Made by a program: the position numbers and the translations under genes. This document shows, one piece after another, positions 8,639 through 16,348 of a stretch of DNA of 64,000 nucleotides (positions are counted from its first letter, which is position 1; each line of letters starts with the position of its first letter). The notes below the pieces were generated by a model, which ran no database searches, was not told where the DNA came from, and worked only from the letters and a program-made list of their open reading frames with translations. The DNA comes from JBEKTW01 sp963727845 (GTDB taxonomy: Bacteria > Bacteroidota > Ignavibacteria > UBA10030 > SZUA-254): NCBI GenBank assembly GCA_963727845.1, contig CAVSHI010000003.1, forward strand, positions 496,001 through 560,000, written 5' to 3'.

Positions 8639-8819
8639 TGAGACATCTGAAAAAGAATAGTCAGAGTGTCATTCTGAGCGGAACGAAGTGGAGTGAAGAA
8701 TCTCGTGTCTTTTCGAGGATGGAGATGTTTCGCTCCGCTCAACATGACAAATACCTAGTGGGATTTAGGAATCGGGATGGTATCAACAGGAGAGTTCCTT
8801 CGATATTTCAGATGTCTCA
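8639..8819. mobile_element. MITE-like element with 14-bp terminal inverted repeats, copy A
   Basis: 181 bp bounded by exact inverted repeats TGAGACATCTGAAA (8639-8652) and TTTCAGATGTCTCA (8806-8819). Inside is an imperfect palindrome from tgtcattctgagcgg (about 8668) to ccgctcaacatgaca (about 8748). There is no coding capacity. A second element with the same ends but a different inner palindrome is at 24428-24570, which argues that the ends define the mobile unit. No target duplication was verified. Confidence 0.7.
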
Positions 8820-8921
8820 AACATTGATTCGCATTGACGGTTGTTCCGCTTTTTTGTACCTTTCGACTACCGGATGCAGTACTCAAGAGTCGTGATCAAC
8901 ACTCGCAAGAAGAAGTGATAT

Positions 8922-9326
8922 ATGAAGTTCTTTAAGTTTGCAATTTATGTGTTATACAAAGCATGGGACCGGCGTAGGTAAAAAGACATTGCATACGAAA
9001 GCGCGATTTTCACTTCCGTTTTCTACCTCTTTCTCATGGCCAACGCAATGTCAACGCTTTTCGGGCTTCCCGATGTCATCCCTTACGACGACCGAGACAG
9101 CAAGTTGTACGAATACGCCAAAATTATTATGTTTTTCATCCCCGTCTATGTTGTGCTAACTTTCATCTTCAAGAAAAAGGAAATTATCGCGCTGGAATAT
9201 GACAAAGTGAAGATGAAGAGAGGATATACTTGGCTGATAGTTTGCGCAGTCCTTTCGTTTCTCTTCCTCTTGATTTCTACATTTTGGAAAGACATTTCTT
9301 ATATGTATCTGCTGAAACATCGATGA
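8922..9326 (+). pseudogene. small two- or three-TM membrane protein interrupted by an in-frame TAA
   Basis: From ATG 8922 the frame reads MKFFKFAIYVLYKAWDRRR, then TAA at 8979-8981, then continues without a shift as KDIAYESAIFTSVFYLFLMA, NAMSTLFGLPDVIPYDDRDS and two further hydrophobic segments (IIMFFIPVYVVLTFIF and WLIVCAVLSFLFLLISTFW) to a stop at 9326. The part after the stop is open from ATG 9036 (96 codons), but starting there removes half of the first membrane helix. The simplest reading is a nonsense mutation in a 134-codon gene of unknown function; a functional shorter product from 9036, suppression, or a sequencing error cannot be excluded. Confidence 0.6.
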
Positions 9327-9387
9327 CAACTGAAATGCCCATTCCGAATCTGCCAGAATTGGGCGAAGGGTCTAATCTAAACGGTGG

Positions 9388-9440
9388 GAGATGTTTCTCC
9401 CGTCGCATGAGAACTCGCGACGGGATCAACATGACAAATG
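9388..9440. repeat. partial copy of the MITE A inner module
   Basis: Shares gagatgttt and aacatgacaaatg with 8722-8753 of element A, but carries a different hairpin between them (CCCGTCGC 9399-9406 with GCGACGGG 9417-9424). No terminal repeats are present. Confidence 0.5.
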
Positions 9441-9458
9441 CTCATTTGGATTCCGCCC

Positions 9459-9487
9459 TCGAAAATCGTATTTTATCCAATTATAAT
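9459..9487 (+). promoter_or_regulatory. putative promoter of the FKBP gene
   Basis: TCGAAA (9459-9464), a 17-bp spacer and a perfect TATAAT (9482-9487). Expected transcription start near 9494, about 95 bases before the start codon. Confidence 0.5.
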
Positions 9488-9588
9488 TTCGGGAAACGCC
9501 CGCCCTACAGGGTATCCGGCACATAATCCTGTCCGCTGTGCAGGCAAACTTCCCCCAGCACAATTACCACTCAAGAAAGGATTCGTTA

Positions 9589-10257
9589 ATGAAATACGCA
9601 GGAATAGCCGCTCTCTGTCTTATGCTGCTGGCGTGTCAGGGCAACACACAGGAGAAGGCACAGCTAAAAACTCAAAAAGACAGCGTGAGCTATGCCATCG
9701 GGCATGACATAGCAAAGAACCTCAAGAAGCAATCCTTCGACATCGACCCGGATGTTCTTGCGAAAGGTTTGAAGGACGTCATGACCAGCGCGAAACCGGC
9801 GTTGGATGATACACAATCGCAGGCGGCTATCATGTCGTACCAGAAACACATGATGGATGCAGAGGGCCAAAAGAATAAAACGGCGGGCGATGCATTCCTT
9901 GCCGAGAATAAGAAAAAAGACGGCGTCATTACACTCCCCAGCGGTTTGCAGTACAAGGTCGAGAAGATGGGCACCGGAAAGAAACCGAAGGCAGAAGAAA
10001 CCGTGTCGGTGCATTACATCGGAAAACTCATCGACGGAACGGAGTTCGACAACTCCTACAAACGCGGAGAGCCCGCAACGTTTCCGTGCAGCGGAGTCGT
10101 AAAAGGCTGGACCGAGGCATTGCAGCTGATGCCCGTCGGGTCAAAGTGGACGCTTTACCTCCCACCCGACCTGGCATACGGCGATCGCGGCGCGGGTCAG
10201 GTGATACCGCCTAATGCCACACTGATTTTTGAAGTGGAGTTACTCTCCATCAAGTAG
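9589..10257 (+). CDS. FKBP-type peptidyl-prolyl isomerase, lipoprotein (Mip-like)
   Basis: 222 residues from ATG 9589, preceded by AAGAAAGGA; a 17-codon in-frame upstream extension is dropped. A type II signal peptide with lipobox LLAC (Cys16) comes first, then a helical FKBP_N dimerisation domain (DSVSYAIGHDIAKNLKKQ through FLAENKKKDGV, residues about 30-113), then a complete FKBP domain (LPSGLQYKVEKMGTG, VSVHYIGKLIDGTEFDNS, VVKGWTEALQLMPVGSKW, YGDRGAGQVIPPNATLIFEV). It should catalyse proline isomerisation during folding of envelope proteins. It has its own promoter-like sequence and a strong terminator, so it is likely monocistronic. Confidence 0.93.
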   Translation: MKYAGIAALCLMLLACQGNTQEKAQLKTQKDSVSYAIGHDIAKNLKKQSFDIDPDVLAKGLKDVMTSAKPALDDTQSQAAIMSYQKHMMDAEGQKNKTAGDAFLAENKKKDGVITLPSGLQYKVEKMGTGKKPKAEETVSVHYIGKLIDGTEFDNSYKRGEPATFPCSGVVKGWTEALQLMPVGSKWTLYLPPDLAYGDRGAGQVIPPNATLIFEVELLSIK

Positions 10258-10277
10258 GCTTTAGAAACGACATGAAG

Positions 10278-10312
10278 GTGCGACGCACTTCCAAAGTGCG
10301 TCGCACTTTTTT
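10278..10312 (+). terminator. rho-independent terminator of the FKBP gene
   Basis: A perfect 13-bp stem (GTGCGACGCACTT 10278-10290 with its complement 10294-10306), a 3-base loop and six T residues (10307-10312). The T-tract overlaps the stop codon of the convergent DUF5683 gene. Confidence 0.9.
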
Positions 10313-10883
10313 AAAACTTCCATCTGATCGTCGCCGTTACTCCCGGCGCCGCTTTCCCATCCAGCCCCAGGTTCGGGCTCACTTCAAAATCATACAGATT
10401 CGCGCTCACATAAGCGTCGAGAAGATTGAGAGCATATAAGGCGCCGAGATACCAGGCAAACTTGTCCCGTTCGTCCCGATAAAAATCCCGCTGACTCAGC
10501 AAGGTCAGATCACCCAGAGTCTGGGAAGGAGTTATGCTCGCAGAATACTGGTTGCGGTAATCTTTGTATGACTTGTTGAGTTGGATCCACTCCGAGATCC
10601 AGTACACGCCGAACCCCCAGATGACGGGAGGCTTCCAGTAACTTCCATTATAGATTTGTCCAACTCCCGGCGCGGCGGCGGATAGTCCGACCGCCAGCAA
10701 CGAAGATTTTCGCGGATGGAAAGCAAAGTCTCCGGAGCCCGCATTGCCTGAATCGGGGATAATTCCGGAGGTATCAGATCTGGCCGCGCCCGCACTGACC
10801 CGGGCGAGGCAAAGTGTGTGGATGAGTACGGCAAGGACGACAGGACATAGTAACTTTACAACAGGAAGGGAGTAACGACTCAC
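10311..10883 (-). CDS. DUF5683-type membrane protein
   Basis: 190 residues starting at GTG 10883. A signal-like helix (LLCPVVLAVLIHTLCLARVS) is followed by the family pattern HPRKSSLLAVGLSAAAPGVGQIYNGSYWKPPVIWGFGVYW, a central RDFYRDERDKFAWYLGALYALNLLDAYVSANL segment and a C-terminal beta-strand ending in aromatic Phe. This matches DUF5683, a Bacteroidota family usually encoded next to parB (often with dapB and lepB). Function is unknown. It is the last gene of the minus-strand run from 14240, 29 bp after ridA. Its stop codon sits in the terminator of the facing FKBP gene. Confidence 0.8.
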   Translation of the reverse strand: MSRYSLPVVKLLCPVVLAVLIHTLCLARVSAGAARSDTSGIIPDSGNAGSGDFAFHPRKSSLLAVGLSAAAPGVGQIYNGSYWKPPVIWGFGVYWISEWIQLNKSYKDYRNQYSASITPSQTLGDLTLLSQRDFYRDERDKFAWYLGALYALNLLDAYVSANLYDFEVSPNLGLDGKAAPGVTATIRWKF

Positions 10884-10912
10884 CGCTCAACGCTCATTTG
10901 TCGTTGCAGTTT

Positions 10913-11305
10913 TCATGGCTTGTCTACCATCGCTATCGCGTCGATTTCAATTCTGACGTCCTTTGGCAGCCGTGCCACTTCCACGGTTGAACGCGCGGGC
11001 GGGTCGCTCTTGAAAAATTCGCCGTAGACCTCGTTCATCGCGGGAAATTCATTCATGTCTTTCAGAAAAACCGTGGTCTTGACAACACTCCGGAGCGAAG
11101 CCCCGCCTGCCTCAAGGATTGCCTGCACATTCATGAGAACTTGCCGCGTCTGGGCTTTGATGTCAGCCGCGACGAGCTGGCCCGTTTGCGGGTCGAGCGG
11201 AATTTGCCCCGCCATGAACAGCATCGAGCCGCCTGCTACAATTCCCTGACTGTACGGACCGATGGGCGCAGGAGCTGCTTTCGTCAAAACAATCTTCTTT
11301 GGCAT
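10913..11305 (-). CDS. ridA: RidA family enamine/imine deaminase
   Basis: 130 residues, the usual family length. It shows APIGPYSQGIVAGGSMLFMAGQIPLDP near the N-terminus, the conserved substrate-binding Arg105 in PPARSTVEV, and EIDAIA at the end. RidA trimers hydrolyse reactive 2-aminoacrylate and related enamines arising from PLP enzymes. It lies 9 bp after parB and 29 bp before the DUF5683 gene on the same strand; there is no obvious functional tie to chromosome partition. Confidence 0.93.
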   Translation of the reverse strand: MPKKIVLTKAAPAPIGPYSQGIVAGGSMLFMAGQIPLDPQTGQLVAADIKAQTRQVLMNVQAILEAGGASLRSVVKTTVFLKDMNEFPAMNEVYGEFFKSDPPARSTVEVARLPKDVRIEIDAIAMVDKP

Positions 11306-11314
11306 ACGAATCGC

Positions 11315-12250
11315 TTATTGTTGGATGGAAGTGATGAGGTCGAGCAGCCGACCGAGGTCATCGTTGGAATAAAATTCTATCACAATCTCGCCTTTCCCGC
11401 CCTCGTGAACATTTACCTTTACCTTCGTCCCGAGAGCGTACCGGATCTTTTCTTCGATACTGCCCACTGAAGTTTGCGCCGCCGGAGTAATGTGAAAAAC
11501 CTTCTTCTCCTTCTTCTTGGAGAACTCGCGGACGAGCCGTTCGACCTGCCGCACATTGAGGTCGCTCTTCGTGATCTTTTCGAAGAACTTGAGCTGGGTC
11601 AATTCATCCGGAAGCGCAAGTAACGCCCGGGCATGCCCGGCGGTAAGCGAGCCCTTCCGCAGCGCATGCTGGATTTTTTCCGGAAGCTTCAGCAAGCGCA
11701 AAAAGTTCACGACCGTCGTTCGATCCTTGCTTACCTTCCGGGCAACGTCCTCAACGGAAAGCTCGACGTCGTTCATGAGCCGCTGATAGGAAATAGCGAT
11801 CTCAACCGGATTCAGGTGTTCGCGCTGGAGGTTTTCGATGAGCGCGAGCTCGAGCATTTCCACCTGCGTTCTGACTTCAATAACGTAGGCCGGAATGGTT
11901 TTCAAGCCAAGCTCGGTTGAAGCCCGGATCCGGCGCTCGCCGGAAATGAGCTCGTACATTCCGTCGTCCGCGCGGCGGACCGTAATCGGCTGGATGATGC
12001 CCTTTTGCTTGATCGATTGTTTCAGCTCGTCGAGCGCCTGCTGGTCGAAGTCGGCGCGGGGCTGGAACGGGTTGGGACGGATCCTCGCGATCTCGATGTG
12101 CGTGGTGGAATCGACCGGCAGATGTTTGGCCGGTGCCGACGCGGGTGCGCTTGCCGGTTGATCCGACGGGCGGAGCGGCTCATCGGTCTTCGCCGGCGGG
12201 CGAATCAAGGCCGATAACCCTTTTCCTAACCCTCCTTTTACCTTGGACAT
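11315..12250 (-). CDS. parB: chromosome-partitioning protein ParB
   Basis: 311 residues. After a flexible N-terminus (LGKGLSALI, then a Pro/Ala linker) comes the ParB N-terminal CTPase domain (IARIRPNPFQPRADFDQQAL, GIIQPITVRR, LISGERRIRASTELG), a helix-turn-helix region (SVEDVARKVSKDRTTVVNFLRLL and GSLTAGHARALLAL) and a C-terminal dimerisation segment (GKGEIVIEFYSNDDLGRLLDLI). ParB binds parS sites and spreads as a CTP-dependent clamp. The gene begins 6 bp after the parA stop. No parS-like palindrome was seen in this window. Confidence 0.95.
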   Translation of the reverse strand: MSKVKGGLGKGLSALIRPPAKTDEPLRPSDQPASAPASAPAKHLPVDSTTHIEIARIRPNPFQPRADFDQQALDELKQSIKQKGIIQPITVRRADDGMYELISGERRIRASTELGLKTIPAYVIEVRTQVEMLELALIENLQREHLNPVEIAISYQRLMNDVELSVEDVARKVSKDRTTVVNFLRLLKLPEKIQHALRKGSLTAGHARALLALPDELTQLKFFEKITKSDLNVRQVERLVREFSKKKEKKVFHITPAAQTSVGSIEEKIRYALGTKVKVNVHEGGKGEIVIEFYSNDDLGRLLDLITSIQQ

Positions 12251-12256
12251 ACTCGC

Positions 12257-13069
12257 CTATGAAACCGGTATTTGTTGGACAGTCTGTGGATTCTTCGCAT
12301 CCCGCGAGGGTTGCCGTTTGAGGAATTCTTTCGCGAGCTCCATGTAATTCTTTGAACCGGATGAGACCGCATCGTACAACAGAACCGGTTTGCCGTAACT
12401 CGGCGCTTCACTCAACCGGACATTCCGCGTGATCACCGTCGTGAACACCTTCTCGCCGAAGTATTTCCTGACTTCTTCCAGGATTTGATTCGAAAGACGG
12501 AGACGCCCGTCGAACATTGTCAGCAGCACGCCTTCGATTTCCAGTTTGGGATTGAGATTCTGCTGGACAATCGTGATGGTATTGAGAAGCTGTCCCAGGC
12601 CCTCGAGCGCGTAGTATTCGCACTGAACGGGAATGAGAACCGAATCCGCCGCAACGAGTCCGTTGAGCGTGAGCAATCCGAGCGACGGCGGACAATCGAC
12701 AATGACATACTCGTATTTGTCGCGAACCTTCTCGACGATTGCCGCAATGATATGCTCGCGATTCTCAACATCCACAAGCTCGACTTCCGCCCCCACGAGG
12801 TTGATGTTGGATGGAAGCAGTGAAAGATACGGCATGTCGGTTTTGACAATCACGTCGTTCGGGTCGACCGAGGCGGTGATCACATCGTAGATATTCTTCT
12901 TCGCGTCGCGCGGGTCGACGCCGAGTCCGCTCGACGCGTTAGCCTGAGGGTCGATATCGATGAGAAGCGTCGACAATTCCGCTACGGCAATCGAGGCGGC
13001 AAGGTTGACGGCAGTGGTTGTTTTCCCGACGCCGCCTTTTTGATTTGCGATGGTAATGACTTTAGCCAC
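12257..13069 (-). CDS. parA: chromosome-partitioning ATPase ParA (Soj)
   Basis: 270 residues, start GTG 13069. The deviant Walker A motif KGGVGKTT is at residues 11-18, with Walker A-prime region DIDPQANASSGLG and Walker B-like YVIVDCPPSLGLL. The short N-terminus, without a DNA-binding helix-turn-helix extension, fits chromosomal Soj/ParA. It positions origin regions by ATP-dependent DNA binding and ParB-stimulated hydrolysis. The start overlaps the end of the CopD-like gene by 8 bp, implying coupled translation. Confidence 0.95.
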   Translation of the reverse strand: MAKVITIANQKGGVGKTTTAVNLAASIAVAELSTLLIDIDPQANASSGLGVDPRDAKKNIYDVITASVDPNDVIVKTDMPYLSLLPSNINLVGAEVELVDVENREHIIAAIVEKVRDKYEYVIVDCPPSLGLLTLNGLVAADSVLIPVQCEYYALEGLGQLLNTITIVQQNLNPKLEIEGVLLTMFDGRLRLSNQILEEVRKYFGEKVFTTVITRNVRLSEAPSYGKPVLLYDAVSSGSKNYMELAKEFLKRQPSRDAKNPQTVQQIPVS

Positions 13070-13541
13070 CGTACCTCATTCCTGCGGCGAGAAAAAGAGC
13101 CACGATACCGAAGACAATGCTGATTCTTCGAAATTGTTGGAGACGGTGCCGGTATAATTCCACTTTTTCATCGAACCCGCCGTTCGATGACGGCGCTTCG
13201 AGGTATTGCAGCATGCGTGCATATCCAAATGCGTAAAATACCATCAGTATGAAAATGAGTTGTTTAAACCCCAGCAGTATCGACCAGCGGTCGTGATACT
13301 GAAACCAGACGAAACGCGGATCGATCAGCATCATCAATACTCCGGTGATAAGAATCGTCCACACGCTCATCCAGATAAATCCGACGAAGCGTTTATTCAC
13401 CTTCCGCATCGCTTTGGCGGCGGCTTCGCCTTCCGCATCCATCACCGGCGCTACCACCGCACTCTGAAACATGAGTCCACCGAGCCACGTCACGACGCCA
13501 AACACATGCATGCTTCGACAGACCCAAAGTAAGAAATCCAT
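13062..13541 (-). CDS. CopD-like four-TM membrane protein
   Basis: 159 residues with four predicted membrane helices (about residues 4-24, 50-72, 84-106 and 136-156). The first helix has WVCRSMHVFGVVTWLGGLMF, with the His and Gly-Gly pattern of CopD-like/DUF2269-like integral membrane proteins, some of which bind heme or metals. The role is unknown. It is 24 bp after the UPF0173 gene and overlaps parA by 8 bp, so it is probably translated from the same message as the partition genes. Confidence 0.7.
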   Translation of the reverse strand: MDFLLWVCRSMHVFGVVTWLGGLMFQSAVVAPVMDAEGEAAAKAMRKVNKRFVGFIWMSVWTILITGVLMMLIDPRFVWFQYHDRWSILLGFKQLIFILMVFYAFGYARMLQYLEAPSSNGGFDEKVELYRHRLQQFRRISIVFGIVALFLAAGMRYGG

Positions 13542-13565
13542 CGTGTTTTTCCGAATTTTGCGCAG

Positions 13566-14240
13566 TCAAGCGGTGTGCGTTTCGCCGACCTTGAGCACTT
13601 TACCCCGGAACCCTTCAGCGGAAATTTTCCGGATAAAGAGGTCGGGGTCGGCCTTGATCACGGGCCATGTATTATAGTGCATCGGGATGACAAACTTCGG
13701 CCGGATGAATTCAACGGCTTTGACGGCATCGTCGATGCCCATCGTGAAGTTGTCGCCGATAGGAGCGAGCATCACATCGACGGGATTCATCTCGCCGATG
13801 AGTTTCATATCCAAAAATAATCCGGTGTCGCCGGTATGGTAGACTGTTTTTCCGCCGATCGTGACCAAGGCGCCGGCCGGATTGCCGGCATGAACACCAT
13901 CCGGAGTAACCGAGCCGTGGTGTGCGATTGTGAACTTCACCTTGCCAAATGGAAAATCGTAGGCGCCGCCGATGTGCATGCCATGCGACTTCGCTCCCTT
14001 GTCCGCGACATAATTTGCAAGCTCGTTGACGGCGATAACCGTCGCACCGCATCTCTTTGCGATCGGGATCGCGTCGCCGAGATGGTCGCCATGCCCGTGT
14101 GTTACGACAATATATTGAACATTCACATTCTCCGGCTTCACCGTCGCGAGGGGGTTACCATCGAGAAATGGGTCGATGATAAGCTTTGTGGTACCATCGT
14201 CGAGGAGAAAGGCGGAATGTCCGTAATAAGTGATGTTCAT
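13566..14240 (-). CDS. UPF0173 metal-dependent hydrolase (metallo-beta-lactamase fold)
   Basis: 224 residues from ATG 14240; 60 upstream in-frame codons are excluded because they run through a palindromic repeat and the family begins at MNITYYGHSAFLL. The metal motif HGHGDH is at residues 48-53, with further ligands expected in IAHHGSV, VYHTGDTGLF and MHYNTWP. UPF0173/UlaG-like enzymes are cytosolic zinc or manganese hydrolases of mostly unknown substrates. The promoter at 14267-14295 lies directly upstream and this gene probably leads the operon through DUF5683. Confidence 0.9.
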   Translation of the reverse strand: MNITYYGHSAFLLDDGTTKLIIDPFLDGNPLATVKPENVNVQYIVVTHGHGDHLGDAIPIAKRCGATVIAVNELANYVADKGAKSHGMHIGGAYDFPFGKVKFTIAHHGSVTPDGVHAGNPAGALVTIGGKTVYHTGDTGLFLDMKLIGEMNPVDVMLAPIGDNFTMGIDDAVKAVEFIRPKFVIPMHYNTWPVIKADPDLFIRKISAEGFRGKVLKVGETHTA

Positions 14241-14266
14241 CGCTGATTTTGCCGATTTGGTATGAA

Positions 14267-14295
14267 AATATAAACCTTTTTTGGAAGGAAAGCAA
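14267..14295 (-). promoter_or_regulatory. putative promoter of the UPF0173-parAB operon
   Basis: On the minus strand: TTGCTT (14295-14290), 17-bp spacer, TATATT (14272-14267). Expected start near 14260, leaving a leader of about 20 bases. Confidence 0.55.
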
Positions 14296-14341
14296 TGAAG
14301 AACAGTTTTTCGTGGTGTCCTGATTTGGCGGCGTGCGTGGC

Positions 14342-14397
14342 GGTCACGAACCATTTCGTGACCGAACTGCGGCTCTGTCACGGTGGGACCGTGACAG
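14342..14397. repeat. double palindrome of the GTCACG family
   Basis: Two adjacent hairpins: GGTCACGAA-ccat-TTCGTGACC (14342-14363) and CTGTCACGGT-ggg-ACCGTGACAG (14375-14397). The second recurs with a one-base loop change at 17800-17822. The rest of the gap 14296-14677 is AT-rich and shows no gene I would support. Confidence 0.75.
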
Positions 14398-14677
14398 CGA
14401 CACAAATTGCCACAATACATTTCTAAGCAAATCTGCTCAGATTACATCAATATCGACCTCCCAAAATAATCCACGCAACAAAGATGCAACAAAGACTTCT
14501 AACATTACAACAACCAACACTGACTTTCTCCCCCATCCATATTTTACCTTCATTTCTTTTATCGCACTGGACGCAAAATTCGACAACAGCAACTCCTCCC
14601 CAGAACGCCGCTTAACCCAATTCCATATTCACATATGACGAGCCTATTTTTCTTACCTACCATACCCCGGCCGCCGC

Positions 14678-15061
14678 TCAGTATTCAGAAAATGTATCAT
14701 AGTCAACTGTCAATTCTTGTCCCTTCTTAATATCGCACAGCGCGTAGAATGTGTACTCCTTGTCCGCCACCACATTCGGCTTTGAAGAGTGATTAAGATA
14801 CCAAGCGACGGTAAGTTGGTTAAAGTTCTTTGGACAACCGTAGCGACCTTTGTCAACAATGCAGAAATCGTCATACAGCTTCATAAGTTCCGCAGGCACG
14901 CGTTTGAGCTTACTCCGATGCACCCACACGATGGGATCATCGTCACCGAAAAACACCTTGCTGCCTTTCTTGATGTCACGGATCGCCATAACTCCGACGC
15001 CATGAATTCGAGATCTGCCGATCCGAGTGAACACTCTGTAATGAGGTAATTTGTACATCAT
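14678..15061 (-). CDS. SET-domain protein (putative protein methyltransferase)
   Basis: 127 residues from ATG 15061 (a second ATG follows directly). It consists almost wholly of a minimal SET domain: SRIHGVGVMAIRDIKKGSKVF (residues 18-38), the AdoMet-binding YLNHSSKPNV (residues 88-97, N90-H91-S92) and the catalytic ELTVDYDTFSEY at the C-terminus. SET proteins transfer methyl groups from AdoMet to lysine side chains. There is no pre-SET or cysteine-rich post-SET region. It begins 22 bp after the 273-residue membrane protein, so the two form a probable operon. The pair lies in an AT-richer stretch bounded by repeats, suggesting transfer. The substrate is unknown. Confidence 0.8.
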   Translation of the reverse strand: MMYKLPHYRVFTRIGRSRIHGVGVMAIRDIKKGSKVFFGDDDPIVWVHRSKLKRVPAELMKLYDDFCIVDKGRYGCPKNFNQLTVAWYLNHSSKPNVVADKEYTFYALCDIKKGQELTVDYDTFSEY

Positions 15062-15083
15062 ATTTTCCCGATGTTTATGATTG

Positions 15084-15905
15084 TTAAATTGCAGTTTCCT
15101 TGTGATGAAACTTATTCCGATATACAACGATCAACGGTAGAAAGAGGATCAGAAGGATCAGCCCAGGCATTTTCAACCAGTTCAAATCCGTGGGTAATGC
15201 GAGAGACAGGATCGCTGTCCCAACCGCGATCGACAAAGCAAGAGATGGACTCCCAAGTGTAGAAGAAATTGCAAAACGCCATGTGTTATTGCTACACCAA
15301 CTCAAGATTTTCTTTACATCTTCTATCACCTCTTGCGAAACCTTTGCTGTCAGAATTTTCTGAACACAGCAAGGGCAAATATCTCCGGATTCTAGACCCT
15401 CTATCAATGAGCTACGATCCTCGCACTCATCAAATAAGCACCTCTTTATCGAAGGATGAGGCAAGTACGTCTTCGTCAAGTTGCACAGCACTTCAGCTAC
15501 CGCAAGGAAGGCAATGTACTGAAACGTGCATTTCGTTCCCGTCTTGTGTTTCAACACTGCCCGATTTATGCTCACGACGCTTCCTTTCTCCATATCGCTC
15601 TTAGAAAAGTAGTCTCTTTCCTTTTTCGCCAAGGGGTCCTTCGGATCTGTGATCTTAAACCGAGTGACTGCAACCAGAAAATCGTAACCGCTACCTTTCG
15701 GGTGTTCGCGAATCTGCCTAAGGAGTGACGGGATCTCGTACCATTGATCCAGCACATTGGGTGCCCCCACGGAGGCAGTTGGCACTGAATCAATCGCCTC
15801 AAAATAAATGCTACTCTGCAGTTTATTAAGCTTCCTAGCAAGTGTGCTGAGATGCATTTCCTCAGTTTCTCCGAGATCAAATAACGCGACGCTCGTAGGT
15901 TTCAT
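15084..15905 (-). CDS. unknown protein with Cys cluster and two C-terminal TM helices
   Basis: 273 residues; I cannot assign a family with certainty. Residues 1-140 form a soluble alpha/beta-looking region. Next is a conserved-looking cluster, PHPSIKRCLFDECEDRSSLI (H150, C156, D159, C161), followed by GDICPCCVQK (C177, C179, C180), which could bind zinc; the pattern His-x5-Cys-Leu-Phe-Asp ... Ile-Cys-x-x-Cys recalls a recurrent signature in uncharacterised bacterial proteins and possibly degenerate zincins, but this is from memory and weak. Two hydrophobic helices follow (about 213-236 and 244-263) with a basic cytoplasmic tail. It precedes the SET-domain gene by 22 bp. Confidence 0.6.
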   Translation of the reverse strand: MKPTSVALFDLGETEEMHLSTLARKLNKLQSSIYFEAIDSVPTASVGAPNVLDQWYEIPSLLRQIREHPKGSGYDFLVAVTRFKITDPKDPLAKKERDYFSKSDMEKGSVVSINRAVLKHKTGTKCTFQYIAFLAVAEVLCNLTKTYLPHPSIKRCLFDECEDRSSLIEGLESGDICPCCVQKILTAKVSQEVIEDVKKILSWCSNNTWRFAISSTLGSPSLALSIAVGTAILSLALPTDLNWLKMPGLILLILFLPLIVVYRNKFHHKETAI

Positions 15906-16166
15906 GCCATGTTCTCCTCAAGACTTTCAGCTCGCTGACCACGCTGCCTGCTGGCGCGTCTGCAATGACACAATATTGCATTTTTCTAATAATTAATCAA
16001 TATATCCACTCATTATCAAATACACTCCCTTCCCCAGACCCTTTCCGCAACGTGCCCTCACTACTACACAGCGTTCTCCCTTCTAAGAACCTTCATTACA
16101 TCTTCCTTTTACAGACTCTCGCAAACTTGCCAGCACTCGCAAACAAATCAATCGGGCATCTCTCGT

Positions 16167-16199
16167 CTGGATTCCCGCTTGAAGCATGCGGGAATGACG
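16167..16199. repeat. half-module of the gggaatgacg repeat
   Basis: A 33-bp stretch from ctggattcccgc to gcgggaatgacg, corresponding in length and sequence to the right arm (24512-24544) of the palindrome inside MITE copy B. It carries its own small hairpin (CCCGC/GCGGG). The surrounding gap 15906-16348 is AT-rich with no supported gene. Confidence 0.55.
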
Positions 16200-16285
16200 C
16201 CGCTGAGTTTTGTCTCTTGCATAACGTCACCTCCCGACTCGGCCATCGGACAAATTTGCTATTCAAAAAGATAATAAATACATTA

Positions 16286-16302
16286 ACTACTAATATAGTA
16301 GT
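16286..16302. promoter_or_regulatory. operator-like palindrome upstream of the Fic gene
   Basis: ACTACTA-ata-TAGTAGT, a perfect 7-bp inverted repeat 47 bp before the Fic start codon in an AT-rich stretch. Position suits an operator. The Fic protein has a C-terminal winged-helix-like region that could bind it, but no evidence links the two. Confidence 0.35.
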
Positions 16303-16348
16303 AATTAGTATTTAGCAGTATTTCGTCACCCTGAAAGGTCGACCTAAT

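Noticed and set aside
10311..14240. parS site near parAB
   Set aside because: No 16-bp TGTTTCACGTGAAACA-like palindrome was found in or around the partition genes.
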